Positions 36,346-49,900 of a DNA stretch of 64,000 nt are shown in pieces. Below the pieces are notes generated by a model. That model saw only the letters and a program-made list of their open reading frames with translations, was not told where the DNA came from and made no database searches. Numbering within the stretch: position 1 is the stretch's first letter; each line of letters starts with the position of its first letter. This DNA is from Terebella lapidaria. Its lineage: Eukaryota; Annelida; Polychaeta; Terebellida; Terebellidae. The translations under genes were made by a program, and so were the position numbers. The stretch covers positions 37,496,157 to 37,560,156 of the forward strand of contig OX424562.1 in assembly GCA_949152475.1 (NCBI GenBank), given 5' to 3'.

Positions 36346-37330
36346 GCCTATAGGCTTTGTGGCATCCCCCAATTTCTTATCATTTCAAATGGTCATACTG
36401 GACTGAGAAAAAAGGATACATAGGCCATTGTATGTGGGTAAGAGTGAGAGCTCATCATACAGTTTCTTACCAGAACTGCTTTCTATCATCTTGACAACTT
36501 GGCCCACCAGACATTTGCCACCCAAAATGAATGGACAATTACCCAGCCAATATTCAGAGTACTACCCAGCCAATATTCAGAGTACTAGTATATTTAATCA
36601 GGATGTTCGTGATATTTTTCAGGTGCTCCTGTCAAATGTAAAATGATACGTGACTAAAAGAATGCTGTGTCATCTTGGCCAATTTTGTGATTCCAAAACT
36701 GGTACAAACAGTGGAATATTCGCATTCACATTATAACCAAAGCCAAACATTTCCCAGCTAACTAAAACAATGATGATTTGGTCATTGCATGTGAAATAGA
36801 GTTGAATAACAAAACATTCAAACAATACATGTTTGTACAATATAAATGCAGACAGGGCAAATCATCCCCCAAGCATGTTGTGTCATGTGTGTTGGCTTAT
36901 TATAACCAACTATTGTATCCTGTGGGGTGGAACTTCATTCTTTTACCATGTACACACACTAGTAAACCAGGCTTTGGAGGGGGGAGTGAGGGATTATGCA
37001 TGGATATGAGCCTGGGGTCAAGTTGGACATGCTAGCTGTATCACTTGTCAGGCATGACTGAGCAGGGCTGGCTGAGAGGGCGGAGCCTATTGCTGTGCTG
37101 GACAGACTGGCTGATCTTGTAAGGCATGACTGAGCAGGGCTGGCTGAGAGGGGCGGAGCCTATCGCTGTGCTGGACAGAGTGGCTGATCTTGTAAGGCAT
37201 TACTGAGCTCTCATATACTGCACTGGCTGAGAAGGCAGAGTCCAGCCTCATGCTGGACAAGCAGGCTGCAGTCAGTGAATACAGTAGCATGGCTCAGTCA
37301 CAGTATTACATCTGCATGGGGGCAGGCGAG
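36346..37330. other. Unique-looking interruption of the satellite
   Basis: Non-satellite sequence with no confident gene. It includes about three tandem units of some 74 bp at 37050-37270 (AGGCATGACTGAGCAGGG, GCTGTGCTGGACAGA). The right side leads into the 468-bp duplication. Confidence 0.5.
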
Positions 37331-37331
37331 G

Positions 37332-38240
37332 GAAAATTCTAAGTCCAAAAAAAAATACACCCAAAAAATGTTTTCCCCCTGGAAATTGCCTGAATCAAAT
37401 TATGACATTGACAGGAATCGCCCGATTTTTTTTTCCAAAATGGCCGCTGGCGGCCATCTTGGATTTCGGATCTCGACGAAAAACAATAGGGGTTAGGAGC
37501 AAAGTATTTCGGATGAGCTGTGAAAATTTCGGAAAGATAGATCAAGGCGTTCAAGAGTTATGATCCGGAAACCAAACGGCGGAAGACAAAAAAAAAACAA
37601 AACAAAAAAAAAAACAAAAAAAAAACAGACAAAAACATAAGGCCTCCCGATTTTCAATCGGGATACCTAATTAGAGCATGAAGCATTCCAACAGGGAAGG
37701 CAGCGATTAGAGCACGAAGCATTCCAACAAGAAAGGCATCGATTAGAGCACGAAGCATTCCAACAAGAAAGGCATCAATTAGAGCATGAGGCATGAGGGA
37801 AAAATTCTAAGTCCAAAAAAAAATACACCCAAAAAATGTTTTCCCCCTGGAAATTGCCTGAATCAAATTATGACATTGACAGGAATCGCCCGATTTTTTT
37901 TTCCAAAATGGCCGCTGGCGGCCATCTTGGATTTCGGATCTCGACGAAAAACAATAGGGGTTAGGAGCAAAGTATTTCGGATGAGCTGTGAAAATTTCGG
38001 AAAGATAGATCAAGGCGTTCAAGAGTTATGATCCGGAAACCAAACGGCGGAAGACAAAAAAAAAAAAAAACAAAAAAAAAAACAAAAAAAAAACAGACAA
38101 AAACTAATTAGAGCATGAAGCATTCCAACAGGGAAGGCAGCGATTAGAGCACGAAGCATTCCAACAAGAAAGGCATCGATTAGAGCACGAAGCATTCCAA
38201 CAAGAAAGGCATCAATTAGAGCATGAGGCATTCCAACAAG
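37332..38240. repeat. 468-bp tandem duplication spanning an inserted element and satellite units
   Basis: A block of about 270 bp (from AAAATTCTAAGTCC to CGGCGGAAGAC plus an A-rich run) occurs at 37333 and again at 37801 with essentially no differences. Each block is followed by the same three satellite units. The first copy also has about 31 bp more, including the hairpin CCCGATTTTCAATCGGG (37646-37662). The block contains a perfect small palindrome, ATGGCCGC-TG-GCGGCCAT. Confidence 0.88.
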
Positions 38241-38818
38241 AAAGGCATCGATTAGAGCACGAAACATTCCAAGGGGGTTGGCATCGATTAGAGCACGAAG
38301 CATTCCAACAAGGAAGGCATCGATTAGAGCACAAAGCATTGATTGGAGCACGAAGCATTCCAACAAGAAAGGCATCGATTAGAGCATTAAGCATTCCAAC
38401 AGGGAAGGCATCTATTAGAGCATGAAGCATTCCAACAATAAAGGCATCGATTAGAGCACGAAGCTTTCCAACAGGGAAGGAATCGATTAGAGCACAAAAC
38501 ATCCCAACAGGGAAGGCATCGATTAGAGCACGAAGCATTCCAACCAGAAAGGCATCGATTAGAGCATGAAGCATTCCAACAGGGATGGCATCGATTGGAG
38601 CACAAAGCATTCATACAGGGAAGGCATAGATTAGAGTAGCAAGCATTCCAACAAGGAAAGCATCGAATAGAGCATGAAGCATTCCAACAAGAAAGGCATT
38701 GATTAGAGCACGAAGCATTCCAAAAGGGAACGCATCGATTAGAGCACGAAGCATTCCAACAAAAAAAGCATCGATGAGAGCGCGAAGCATTCCAACAAGG
38801 AAGGCATCGATTATGCAT
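38104..38818. repeat. 36-bp satellite array, second block, about 20 copies
   Basis: Same unit as the main block, with the same frames open on the minus strand. It ends abruptly at about 38818. Confidence 0.92.
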
Positions 38819-40800
38819 TCTAAGGTCCCCAGTGGCGGATGATGTCTTAGTCCCCTTCTAAATCCCGAGAACATATCAGTCCTCAGTGTTGTCCTCGTCC
38901 AAGTCATCCAAGGGAATACTATACCCATTCAACTACTATAGCCTAGCTCCTATCTGTACCGCATGTATGTCTCCACTGAGGTGATGGGAGTGAAAAGGGG
39001 CTGGGAGCCAGGCAACTAGTGAATGCATCCTTCACGGAACTAAAATGAGGGGTTGTATGTCCAAGAAAGAATCGAGCTCACTAGGATCACTCAAACCTGG
39101 ATGCAACTTGCTCTATAAGCGTCAAAGAGAGTTTGTTTCCATATGTATAGACACTTGATGGGCACTAGTCGAGTATGCATCTAAAAAAATCTGCCTTCTT
39201 ATCAAGTATACATGTATTGCTAAAAGGAAATGTCTTTGTTGACAATATTATGTCAAGACCCTCTAGACGAGACCTGGGTCAGACAACTTATCTCGCAAGG
39301 TGTATCGTGCCGTGTGATTCACGAGTAGATCAATTCATCAGTCATAATACACATACCAATTGTAAATTTTCTTCAACAGATAGGGAAACAAGATTGTTGT
39401 TTTTGTTTATTTTAGGAATATTCATGTTACAGCTCTATATTCCACACACACACAATGTCATTATTGAAAATAAACCTTCAATAGCTTACATTAAACAGAT
39501 TCAGCAATATTACAAGATATGACAGCATGTCCACATTTATATATAACCTATCAAGATATTCAATTTCTTTTATCTACATGCAGCCGACACTGAACAAAGC
39601 AATAAAATCACAAAGAGCTCGTCTATGAGGCATTTCTCATTATTTCTACTTGTGCTATGTACAAATCATTCATTATCACTAGGTTCAGGGCACCTTAATG
39701 TTTTCAGCTTCCAATATTCATGGGTTTTTCTCAGCCTCTGGCACATTTCCCCGATATGGCACCAATTGTGAAGAACTATCAGATACAGAGCCTTACACTT
39801 CCTAATTCAGTCTGTTATCTGCCAAAGCTTCACCAACATAATTATCAGGACATGTAAATAAAACTGTATACTGAATATGTGGATAACTACAGCCTCTAGA
39901 CTAGTGGGTAATTTTGTATGCTCTCTAATTGTAACAGTAACGAGATTGCAAATTTATGATACAAAACACTGAAAGCATCTTCCAGAAAATAAACACCAGA
40001 TATCAGAAATACAATTACAAACACTGGTACAGAAATATATACAAAATTACTGTCACAACATATCAACTATCTAGCAAGTTTGTAAATCTGGTTAAAATGT
40101 ACCTTTATGAAAGGTTTGATGACGAAGTAAATTCAAATATCTACTGCTGACTCCAACTGCAGAAATCTTAAATTTATTTTACAGGCAATTTTTCTTGGGG
40201 AGCAGCAAACTCTTTTTGATGAGGTCAGAAAAGAAGATTTCGCAGCAATAATGATTTATACTTTTTCTCACATTTTATTCCAAGTGTACACACCATAAAT
40301 TACAAAATCAATCTGTACATATAGAAACAACTACCACAGAGCAAATATCAATGGCGTTATACGTTAAAATGTCAGAGGCTGTTACAGAATATCTCGGCAC
40401 ATTCTGGCCAAATAGTTGGAGGAGACTTCAATTATATGCACCAAGACATTCCCTGGGCAATGACACTGGTGTCTGCAAAGAGCACAGCTTTAAACAATAG
40501 ATCCATGCCAGGCGTAGTAATACAAAATTGTGCTAGGGCAGTAAGTAGGCAGCTCCACAGGAAAAATAATCGTACAAAAAGAGGATCTCACGATGAGAAA
40601 ACAACAGCACAGAGACCATCTGTTCAAGAAACTAAGAAATTAACAGCCATCTCTCTTTTTATGTCCTGTATACAACGTTCAGTTTACAGTGAGCCTTGCC
40701 AATAAATACAGAATCTGTAATACAAATACAAACAGTGCCACTTTGAGGAGAAAATATTTACAGTAATTTTTCCTTTTACTTTTTTTTTTCTCTTCCTTCT
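38819..40800. other. AT-rich region downstream of UBAP2L, probably partly its 3' UTR
   Basis: No gene supported. On the minus strand, AATAAA signals occur at 40809-40804, about 40277-40272 and about 40176-40171, so the UBAP2L 3' UTR could end near any of these. Confidence 0.4.
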
Positions 40801-40803
40801 GCT

Positions 40804-40809
40804 TTTATT
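40804..40809 (-). terminator. First AATAAA after the UBAP2L stop codon
   Basis: Canonical hexamer on the minus strand about 100 bases past the stop at 40910-40908. It is the nearest candidate poly(A) signal, but later ones may be preferred. Confidence 0.4.
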
Positions 40810-40907
40810 CGCGCATTTTCCATTTCATCCCCAAGTTCCATTATGTCTTTGATCGACGAGCCATCGAGAACCCGGGATCGGTGGTTGTCATCTCTCAGGC
40901 GATGGGT

Positions 40908-43900
40908 CTAGTTGGCCCCCCAGTAGGTGCTGTAGTTCTTGTTGATAGCCTGCTTGTTTTGGCTGCTCGACTGTTGGGAATTACGAGCCGAGCTTCCAGT
41001 CGAGTCCTGAAAACAGAAACGCCCGAGTCAAGTCAACAAAAATACATGATTTTCTGTTGTACAAAGGAATTTGAAGGAAAATCACCACCTGCTGACTGGC
41101 AGCACTGCAATCGCAGACATGGGACATCATTTTGGAGCCATTTTATCCATGTATAGATCACAGAGAATGATTTTCATTTTCACCATTACAATGCTGTCAC
41201 ATACGAGTATCGAATGTGTTCTGTAAACGTCAGTGATCTGTTGAGCGAGCCAAAACTCGAGCACTCACTTGGAATTTTGCAAATTTCGAGCGATCAACCC
41301 TCAATTCGAATGATCGATTATTTAAACGTATTCATTGTGCTCGGATTTCTATAGCAATCATGAAATTTAGGCCATATTTCGCACCAACAAGACACAAACA
41401 CAACTTATTTTCTTTTCCAACTTTGCGATATCACAGTTCCGGTTACAATCTTGGTTGGTGTGGTGAGACCCCACGTTAAATCACCAAGGGATCATTTATT
41501 TTCACACCAGCTCACGTAGCCGCGCTCGATGGTTGCTGTTTTTTTCCAACGATTGATCGAGCTTGAAATTTCAAACGATTCCGAATACTAGTAAATGTAT
41601 ATACTTTAGATGGGGTCGCTCTTGCTTGCAAACACAATGTATGAACAAACGCCACACTGTACGGAGTTGCCTGATCTACAGAACATCTCAAATTTAAACA
41701 TCTCCCCCTCCAAAACTGCTGGTTGTGTTACATACCCTCCATAAGAGCTTACCTGTTGCAGAGGGTGGTGAAGCATCTGGGAGTGGGGCTGGTGTGTCAT
41801 GACGGGCACATACTGGGCTCCATACGCAGTCTGAGGACCCATCGGGCCAGCCTGGGTCCCGCTCGGCAGTGGCAGGTTGAAGGGTGGCGGGGTGCCTCCG
41901 TGGAATCCGGCCTTGTCAAACGACTGTCATAACATCAATAGCGACGAATGCAAGAACTATCTAAACAATTTATCATCTGTCAAGATGTGGTCACTTACAT
42001 GGAAGACATTCTGTTACAGATACAAGTACATACATCGCACACAGAGAATGGCTTCAGAGAGTGTGTAAGTACATGTAGAACGAAAGTCATCGTTTTCTCA
42101 TCATACTGCCACTCAACATTCGCACCCCCAATTCACATTATCATCTATTATTTTCTTGTCTACTGGTCTTCCAATTCTCTTAATTTTTTCTGAATCTAGC
42201 TGAGAGTTGTTCGCTGATTCCCTGATGCAGTGTTGGGTTTTACCTGGGTGTGAGTTTTCCCATAGCTCCCAGAGCCGGTACCAGTCAGGTCAGAGGTGGA
42301 GGACACAGTTGCCATGGTTCCCGACGACAACTTGTTCTGAGAAGCCGACACACCGCTGTAGCCCTTCGAGAAATCCTGGTTCTGTCCAGCTGCAAACACG
42401 AATCACACCAATCAAATGGTTAGTTTCACAATTCCTTCATGTTCATTCCTTTGTTCAAATCCAAAACTTTATTTCCCTAATGAAGTCCCTAGCTGTACCA
42501 GGATATGTGCCCATCAGGACCATGGCGTACACCTTACGTACAACTTATGTGTGGTAGAATGTGAAATCAGAAACAGAAAACTTCCTCACTTTGGATCAGT
42601 AGAACGAAAGTCTTTTGTCTTCATCCCATTTCACATTCAAAGCTTGAAGCCACACAATATTTTTTTCCATTCCATTGAATATTCATCATATTTTTATTTA
42701 AAAGTTATATATGCATCCGTATCCACTCTGGTCAAACATCCCTTTGTTCAAACTGGCTGTTTTATGTTAATAAAACTAGTGTTATATACTATACTTACCT
42801 CCAAAACACATTACGGGTTATGGCTTATTAGCCTTACTGACATAGGAGTTCTCCATAGAGAGAACCCCATTTGGTAAATGGGCTAGACAATGAATTGTCC
42901 AAGCCACTAACCCATGTGACCGGATGGTGACGTCATTCTCGTCGATTCTAGGAACCAACCAGAAGGAGTACGCGGGGCCGGCCGGGTGGGCACTCTGAAT
43001 GTGTTTTGGAGGTAAGTATAGTATATAACACTAGTTTTATTAACATAAAACAGCCAGTTATATGCCTATATCTTACCTCCAAAACACATTACGGGTAAAA
43101 TCAGAATAAAGATTGGAGGCGGGGTGCTCCAAAAAGAACTCTGACATAACCAAAAGCTCAACCCTAGGGCCTCAGTGAGGGACAGGGTGGGCTTTTCCCC
43201 TGAATGATTGGAGGAACCAAAGGAGGGTGTCCTCAGGGGACCCAATACATTTATGGTTTAACAATAGGGTAAGTAGAAAAAACCACTTACCTCCGAGTGT
43301 CGAGTGACTGGCTTCCGGTCATAAGTGACGTAACGTATGTACATGAGGATATGCCTTGCTGACGCAACTGAGTCACATGCATACCGAACTAAGGAGTACG
43401 ACCGTACTGACATAGGAGACCAATTTAACGGTAATCGGAACCAGAACTCGCAACACGGAACTTCAACATATGTACAAGAGGAACGTATGTACAAGATGGG
43501 CCACGTCATCCTCAAGGGGTGACGACGCTCCAAGCAGCTACCACGGGCCCGAGGTGGTAGCCCTCACTCCCCGTCCACGTCAGGTCTCTAAGGTAGAAAG
43601 ACGTAAAGGTGTTATGGGATTGCCATGAACATGCTTGCATGACCTGATCAAGTGGAACCCGTCCCATATATGCAAGAGAGGCCGCCATGGCCCGAACATC
43701 ATGGGCGCGTACCTTGAACGAACAGGCGGAGTCCTGCTCGGCCAAATCGTAACAGGTGCGGATACATTTTTGAATCCAGGATGAGATGGTAGCGGAACGT
43801 ATGTCCCGTTGGAATTTCAACTGATGTGAAATGAACAACAGTCGCTTGCCAGCCCGGAGACCTTTTGTCCGCTTAAGGTACAAGCGCAAAGCCCGCAACG

Positions 43901-46900
43901 GGCACAGGAGACAGTCTTCCTCGAGATTCGGGCCTACAGACGCCGACAAAGCCGGAATCGTGAAGGCTAGCGGGGGAGACGACGCCAGCTGGGTTTTCGC
44001 CAGGAAAGAAGGGATGACCTGCAAGGAGACCTGGAGGCCATCCTCTCGCCATCTAACTTTTGAGAAATCCAAGGCGTGGATTTCGCTCCTGCGACGTCCA
44101 GAAGCCAGAGCCAGCAGGAAGACTGTCTTCCAAGTAAGGAACTTTAGGGGGGCGGAAGACATAGGTTCAAAGGGAGCAGACGCCAAACGGTTCAAAACCA
44201 GGGATAGATCCCACTCCGGAACTGAGTTACGGGTAAGCGGACGTTCAACTTTAAAGTTATTGAGCAAGGCGCTCAGATCTTGATCCTCGCCGAGATTGAT
44301 GCCAGTGTGAGGCAAAATAGTCTTGGCTAGAGCGGTCCTATAACCCGCTAATGTCGAAGGGGCCGCACCCGCTTGGAATTTCTCCAAGAGAAAATCAGCT
44401 ACTGTCTGAGCAGAGGCATTGAATGGATCAACCTGCCTGCCATCGCACCAAGCAGCGAAGACTCGCCATTTAGACTCATAGACTCCCAAGGATGAGTTTC
44501 TATTAGGGCGGGCGATCCTACTGGACACTTCTGAAGAAAATCCCTTTGCGCGAAGGGATCGCTGGACAGAAGCCACGCGTGGAGGTTCAGGCTCGCGGGT
44601 CGGCTGTGAAACAGCTGCGCCCGGGGCTGTTTGAGAAGGTCGTCCCGAGGGGGTAGGGCCACTGGTTGATCTACCAACAGGCCCAGAAGTTCTGGGAACC
44701 AAGGCCGCTGTGGCTGGTATGGAGCGACCAGGAGAATACGGCATGTGTGGGACCTGATCTTGGCCAAAACCTTGGGCAGCAGAATCGCCGGAGGGTATGC
44801 ATACCCGAACAGGCCGTCCCAATCCGTGGACAACGCGTCGATGGACATCGCAAGGGGGTCCGGAAGCGGAGAGACAAACACTGGAAGCTTGTTGTTCCAC
44901 CTGGTCACGAAGAGATCCACTGTAGGGCGGTCCCACCTGAGGCACAGGGAACTGAACACCTGAGGATGGAGAGACCACTCTGTTGGCTGGATCTGCCCCC
45001 TGCGTGACAGCTGGTCCGCCAACACATTCAACCGGCCCGGGATGTGACGTGCACGCAAGTGAATGTTCCGAGACCGGCACCACAGAAGAAGCGTCGTGGC
45101 CTGCCGACACAGGGTAACGGACTTTGTACCCCCCTGTTTGTTTATGTAGGCCACGACAGTGGAGTTGTCCGTGGACACCAGGACAGCACGACCAGCACAC
45201 TCCTCCTCCCAGTGGGCCAGGGCCAGGGAAACTGCCTCCAACTCTAAGCGGTTGATGTGCCACGAGCTCTCGGGCTCTGTCCACACCCCAGACACTTCCT
45301 TGAAGTCCAGGTGTGCCCCCCAGCCCTCCGTAGAGGCATCCGTAAATAGATGCTTGGAGGGAGGAGGCTGACGGAAGGGTGAGCCCCGAGTGAGGTTGGT
45401 AGCGGACATCCACCACAGTATGGACGCCTTCCCTGCTGAAGAAAGGACGACCGGTTGCTGAGGGCAATCCGTGGCTGCGATCCACTGGGAGCGAAGGTCG
45501 ATCTGTAACTCCCGCATGTGGAGTCGACCGTAAGGAACTAACTTCTCGGTTGCTGCCAGCAACCCGAGCATCGACTGCCAGATCTGTGCTGACTGACTGG
45601 GCTCGTCCAAGAATCTGCGGAGTAAGGACCGTATCTTTGACAGCCGCTCCTCCGTGGGAAAAACCATACCCAGCTGTGTCTTGTACCGGTACCTGACAAA
45701 CACGAAGTCCTGGGCCGGCGTTAGCTCTGATTTCTGGAGATTGACCAGCAAACCCATGCGTTTGCACAAGTCCAGGACGCACTGTAAGTGCCGAGTCAGA
45801 ACCTCGGGAGACTGGTGATAGACAATCCAGTCGTCTAGGTACTGGTAGAGGAGGATGCCCTCCTTGTGGGCGAGTATCTGTAACTCTTTCACCACCATTG
45901 TGAAGATCCATGGAGCCGGGGACAGTCCGAATGGCAGGGCACGGAACTGATACACGGTGCCCCGGTGCACGAAGCGCAGATATTTGCGGGAGACCGGATG
46001 AATCGGGATGTGAAAGAACGCGTCCTTCAGATCCAGGGAGACGACCCAAGAGTTCTTTGGAAGGGACAAGCGGATCGATTCCGCCGTCTACATGGCGAAC
46101 TTGGGGGTCTTGACATGGCGGTTTAGAGCGGACAGGTCGATCACGGGGCGCCACCCGCCTGAGCTCTTGGGAGTCAAGAACAGGATACTGTAGTAACCTG
46201 GAGAGGAAATTCCTACTTTTTCGAGCGCGTTTTTGGCCAGCATATCGGCGATCTCGAGCGAGAGTGCTAACCGTTTGGCGTGAGCTCCGGGAAGTGAAAA
46301 GGGAATAGGCTCGGTAGCCAGTGCAGGACGCTGACTGAACTGGATGCGAAAGCCCCTGCGAAGGACCGACACGATCCACGGGCTGGCTCCGAGTGTCTGC
46401 CACTCTTGCCAATAATTTGTTAGACGGGCGCCCACAGGCTCGCTTGAATTTTGGAACGAGGGTGGGACAGCCCGAGGTATCGCAGGGTCCATCGCAGGGA
46501 GCTGATTCTGTGAAGTACTCACCTGCTGCGGGGGCGGAGGACTTCTTCTCCCCTGCTGGCTTGGGCTTGCCCTTGTGCTTCGACTTCTTGGTCGCTTTAC
46601 TGCCGGCAGGGGCCCTCTGAAAGGGCTTCTTCTCCTTCTTCTCCTTGGACTTGGTCGGTGGAGGCTTGGAGGAAGAGGGGGCGTACGCCTGAAGAGGGGA
46701 GGCCAGACGCTTGGCGATCGTCTCCGTGAGACGCTTACTGGTCGAGACCGACTCCTCCTGACGGGCCAGCTCACGAGCTGCAGGCAGCTTAGACTCTAGG
46801 CCGGCGAAGAGAGGTGGAGGAGAGGTAAGAGCAGCCGCTGCCTCTGGATCTACGAGCGGGGCACAGCGAAGCTCCGTCACCAAGGCCGGGGGAAGCTTGA

Positions 46901-49900
46901 ACCTAGCTTGGCCTAGAAAATCGTCTCTCCTCAGTAAGTGGAGGACCCACTCCACGTACGTGGACTACTCCATCCGGTGGGCTGACGCCAAGTCACAAGA
47001 CTCCAGGAGTTGGGACGCCGAACGGAGGTGGTCCCCCAGGGACACTAGCTGAGACGGTGGGGATTCCAGGTCTTCCAGCGCTGTCAAGGCAGACTGTAGT
47101 TGGCGGTAAGCCGCAGTACGGAACCAGTCCTCCAGGGAGGACACACAGGTGGCGGCGCGGACGGCGTGGTTCCGGGAGAGTAAGGTCTCCGGCTGAAGAG
47201 TCACGGGGCGAGCCTTGTCGCCAAGGTACTGGGCCGCCGCCTCGGGGAATACTGCTGGCTTATCCAGGTAGTCCGGGTTGGACGGGAGGTAGTCCTTCTT
47301 GTGGAAAGGAGGCCGACGGGGAAACTTCCCCAACTCTGTTTTCCCCTGGTCCAGTGTCTCAGAGCGGCGCCGGGAAAACTCCTCGCGGAGCCCGTCCGGG
47401 ATAGGGAGACCTCGTCGAGGCTGACGTTCCGGGGAGCGCTGGGATGCCAGCAGCGACGTCGGACGCTTAGACACTGTGGGCTTTGGCTCAGCTGGAAAGA
47501 GGGTGGGCTCCAAGGTCGAACGCACGAGGTCGAGCTTGTGATCAAAGGAAAGGTCCTCCTCTCCCTCCTCACTGTCGGCCGGCTTGGCGTCAAGACGAGA
47601 GCGCTTGTCGCTGGGAGCCACGGAAGCCACGACGGAAGCTGGGCGCTTCCTGGAAACTGGAGCCAGTGGCGCCGAAGGAGTAGGCACATCCTGCCCGCAC
47701 GCAAGCGACTCCTCCCCAGAGTCCTCATCAGACTCCTCCCCGAAGATCTCCGCAGGCAACTGCTGGGGAGGCTCCAAGGCCTGAGTACGCCGTAAGGCAT
47801 CTGACGTGGGGGGAAGGGACACACCCGCGCGGGCGTCCAGGGCTGCCAAAACAGCCGTAACAAGGCTAGCCACATCCATCGCTGGGGCCGCTGGGGGAAC
47901 TCCAGACGGAGAGGGGGGCCGAGAGACCACCGAAGAAGGACCTGGCAAGGAAGGCTGGGCCGCCGAGCTAGTCGTCACGGTGAGAGAGGCCGAAGAGGCA
48001 GTCAACGCCGATGAACTCTGCAAAGAGAAAGAAGCGGTAGAATTCTCTATAGAAGCAGCTGTCAACAGCATGCACTCAAGGCTCGGACCCCGTAGGACGG
48101 GGGCCGAGCCCTGAGCGGGCAACGGCAGGGCAGAAACAGCACTGAGAGTCGAGTGCCGGATCCGCACCCCGGGGCCCGGACCCCGTGGCACGGGGTCCGG
48201 GCCAAGTCGGACGGAGCCCGGCCCCCGTGACACGGGGCCCGGCCCCCGAAGCACGGGGGCCGGCCTCTGCGACTGAGGCTGTGCCAAGCGCAGAATACCC
48301 AAAGGGTCGGGGTCCGGACCACGTACGGGGTCCGGACTCCGCGCCATCACACTAACCAGAGCACCGCTACGACGGGCCACACAAAGCCCCTGGACCGAAG
48401 TCCGGGGCCCGGACCCCGAGGGCCGGGAACCGAAAAACGCGGGAGAACTGGCCAGAAAAGGCGCGGGCGCAGTGCAGGAACCTGTTCGCCGATAATAGCG
48501 GAGGTGACACGCGCAAACAGGATCCCCGCTGACGGTACATGAAATACACAGTGAATTGACTCCCGGGGCGTGCCACCGTGGGTCGAGTGCGACTCTCCCA
48601 CCAGCAGATCACCCGCGGGACAAAACAAAGAGGAAGGGGAAGAAAACTTAGCTTCTAGGCAAACCAGGGTACGATCCAGCTTGCCCAGCAGGGCAGAAGT
48701 CTTCCTCTCCTGACGACGGCGACGCTCGGCCGACGACGCGGAAGATGAAGAGGACGGGGCTGGAGACACTTGACGGGACAACTTGTCTCTCCGTGCGAGA
48801 ACAGCTCCAAGAACCTGCCCCCACTCCTCCCGCGAACGGTCCGCACACAAACCGCACGTAAGTTGATCCGTATGCACCGGGTCCTGGCACGCAATACACT
48901 CTGAGTGTACTTCCCACGACGGAAGCTGCTGCCCGCACTGAGCACAGCGGCGCATCACGGCAAGAGGGGAGTCCGCGCTCCAAACACAAAACGAAGTCCG
49001 AGGAGCGGAAACTATCCACGCGAAGCACGCCAAAAGAGCGAGGAAAAGAAATATCCAAAAAGGCATGCAAAGAAAGTGTTCGTAAGACGATGAAAACTAA
49101 AAAAATTGCAAAGTTATGTCAGCAAGGCAAATCCAATGTGGTAGAGCAGCCATAGGAGACGAGAATGACGTCACCATCCGGTCACGTGGGTTAGTGGCTT
49201 GGACAATTCATTGTCTAGCCCATTTTCCAAATGGGGTTCTCTCTATGGAGAACTCCTATGTCAGTAAGGCTAATAAGCCATAACCCGTAATGTGTTTTGG
49301 AGGTAAGATATAGGCATATAACCCAAAACTTTTCCCTGATAATCTCACTAGCTGCATAATTATAGCATAAATGTATATCGTAACTATTTCATATATACAT
49401 ACATTTTTGTACATGTATACCCTAATGAAATATGAACAATCCATGTTGTCTGTGTTCAAGTGAAATCAGAAACAGAAAACTTCCTCACTTTGAATCAGTA
49501 GAACGAAAGTCTCATGTATTCATCACATTTCATGTAACACAACGCTCTTTTGGTCATTCTATCGAACCAGGAGCAGTATATTTATATCCAATCTCAAAGA
49601 GGAAAACTGCATTCATATTCAATCGAGTCAAAACTAGACTTTACTATGTCCAATGCAAGCTACCAACCAGTGCCATAGGCATGAGATCCATATCCTCCAG
49701 GTTTCTGGAACTGTACGCTAGCAGTACTTCCACCGTGGGCAGCATTAGTCACAGAGGGCACCTGCAAACAGTAACCAAGCATATCCAAGCAATTATAAAT
49801 ACGGTATCGTATCGGAAACTATTCAAGGCAATGACAAAGGGAGTGCCAAAAAACAACATTGGGAAGCTTACACAGAATTCTTGTATGATGAACCCAACAT

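Larger units (their letters stand above)
42752..49320 (-). mobile_element. DIRS-type tyrosine-recombinase retrotransposon in a UBAP2L intron
   Basis: About 6.57 kb, on the same strand as the host gene, and GC-rich against AT-rich surroundings. It has inverted termini of about 165 bp (about 42783-42950 and 49155-49320), and an internal region near 43000-43075 that is complementary to both ends joined together, as the DIRS-1 group requires. Parts in order on the minus strand: gag-like region with a Cys-rich motif, reverse transcriptase/RNase H, and tyrosine recombinase in an overlapping frame, an arrangement known for DIRS. The terminal arms differ at only a few positions, so it is young. It looks near-whole, with at most a small number of breaks. 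Confidence 0.9.

Noticed and set aside
43831-45371. Plus-strand frames across the DIRS-type element
   Set aside because: Antisense shadows of GC-rich coding sequence; no motif of their own.
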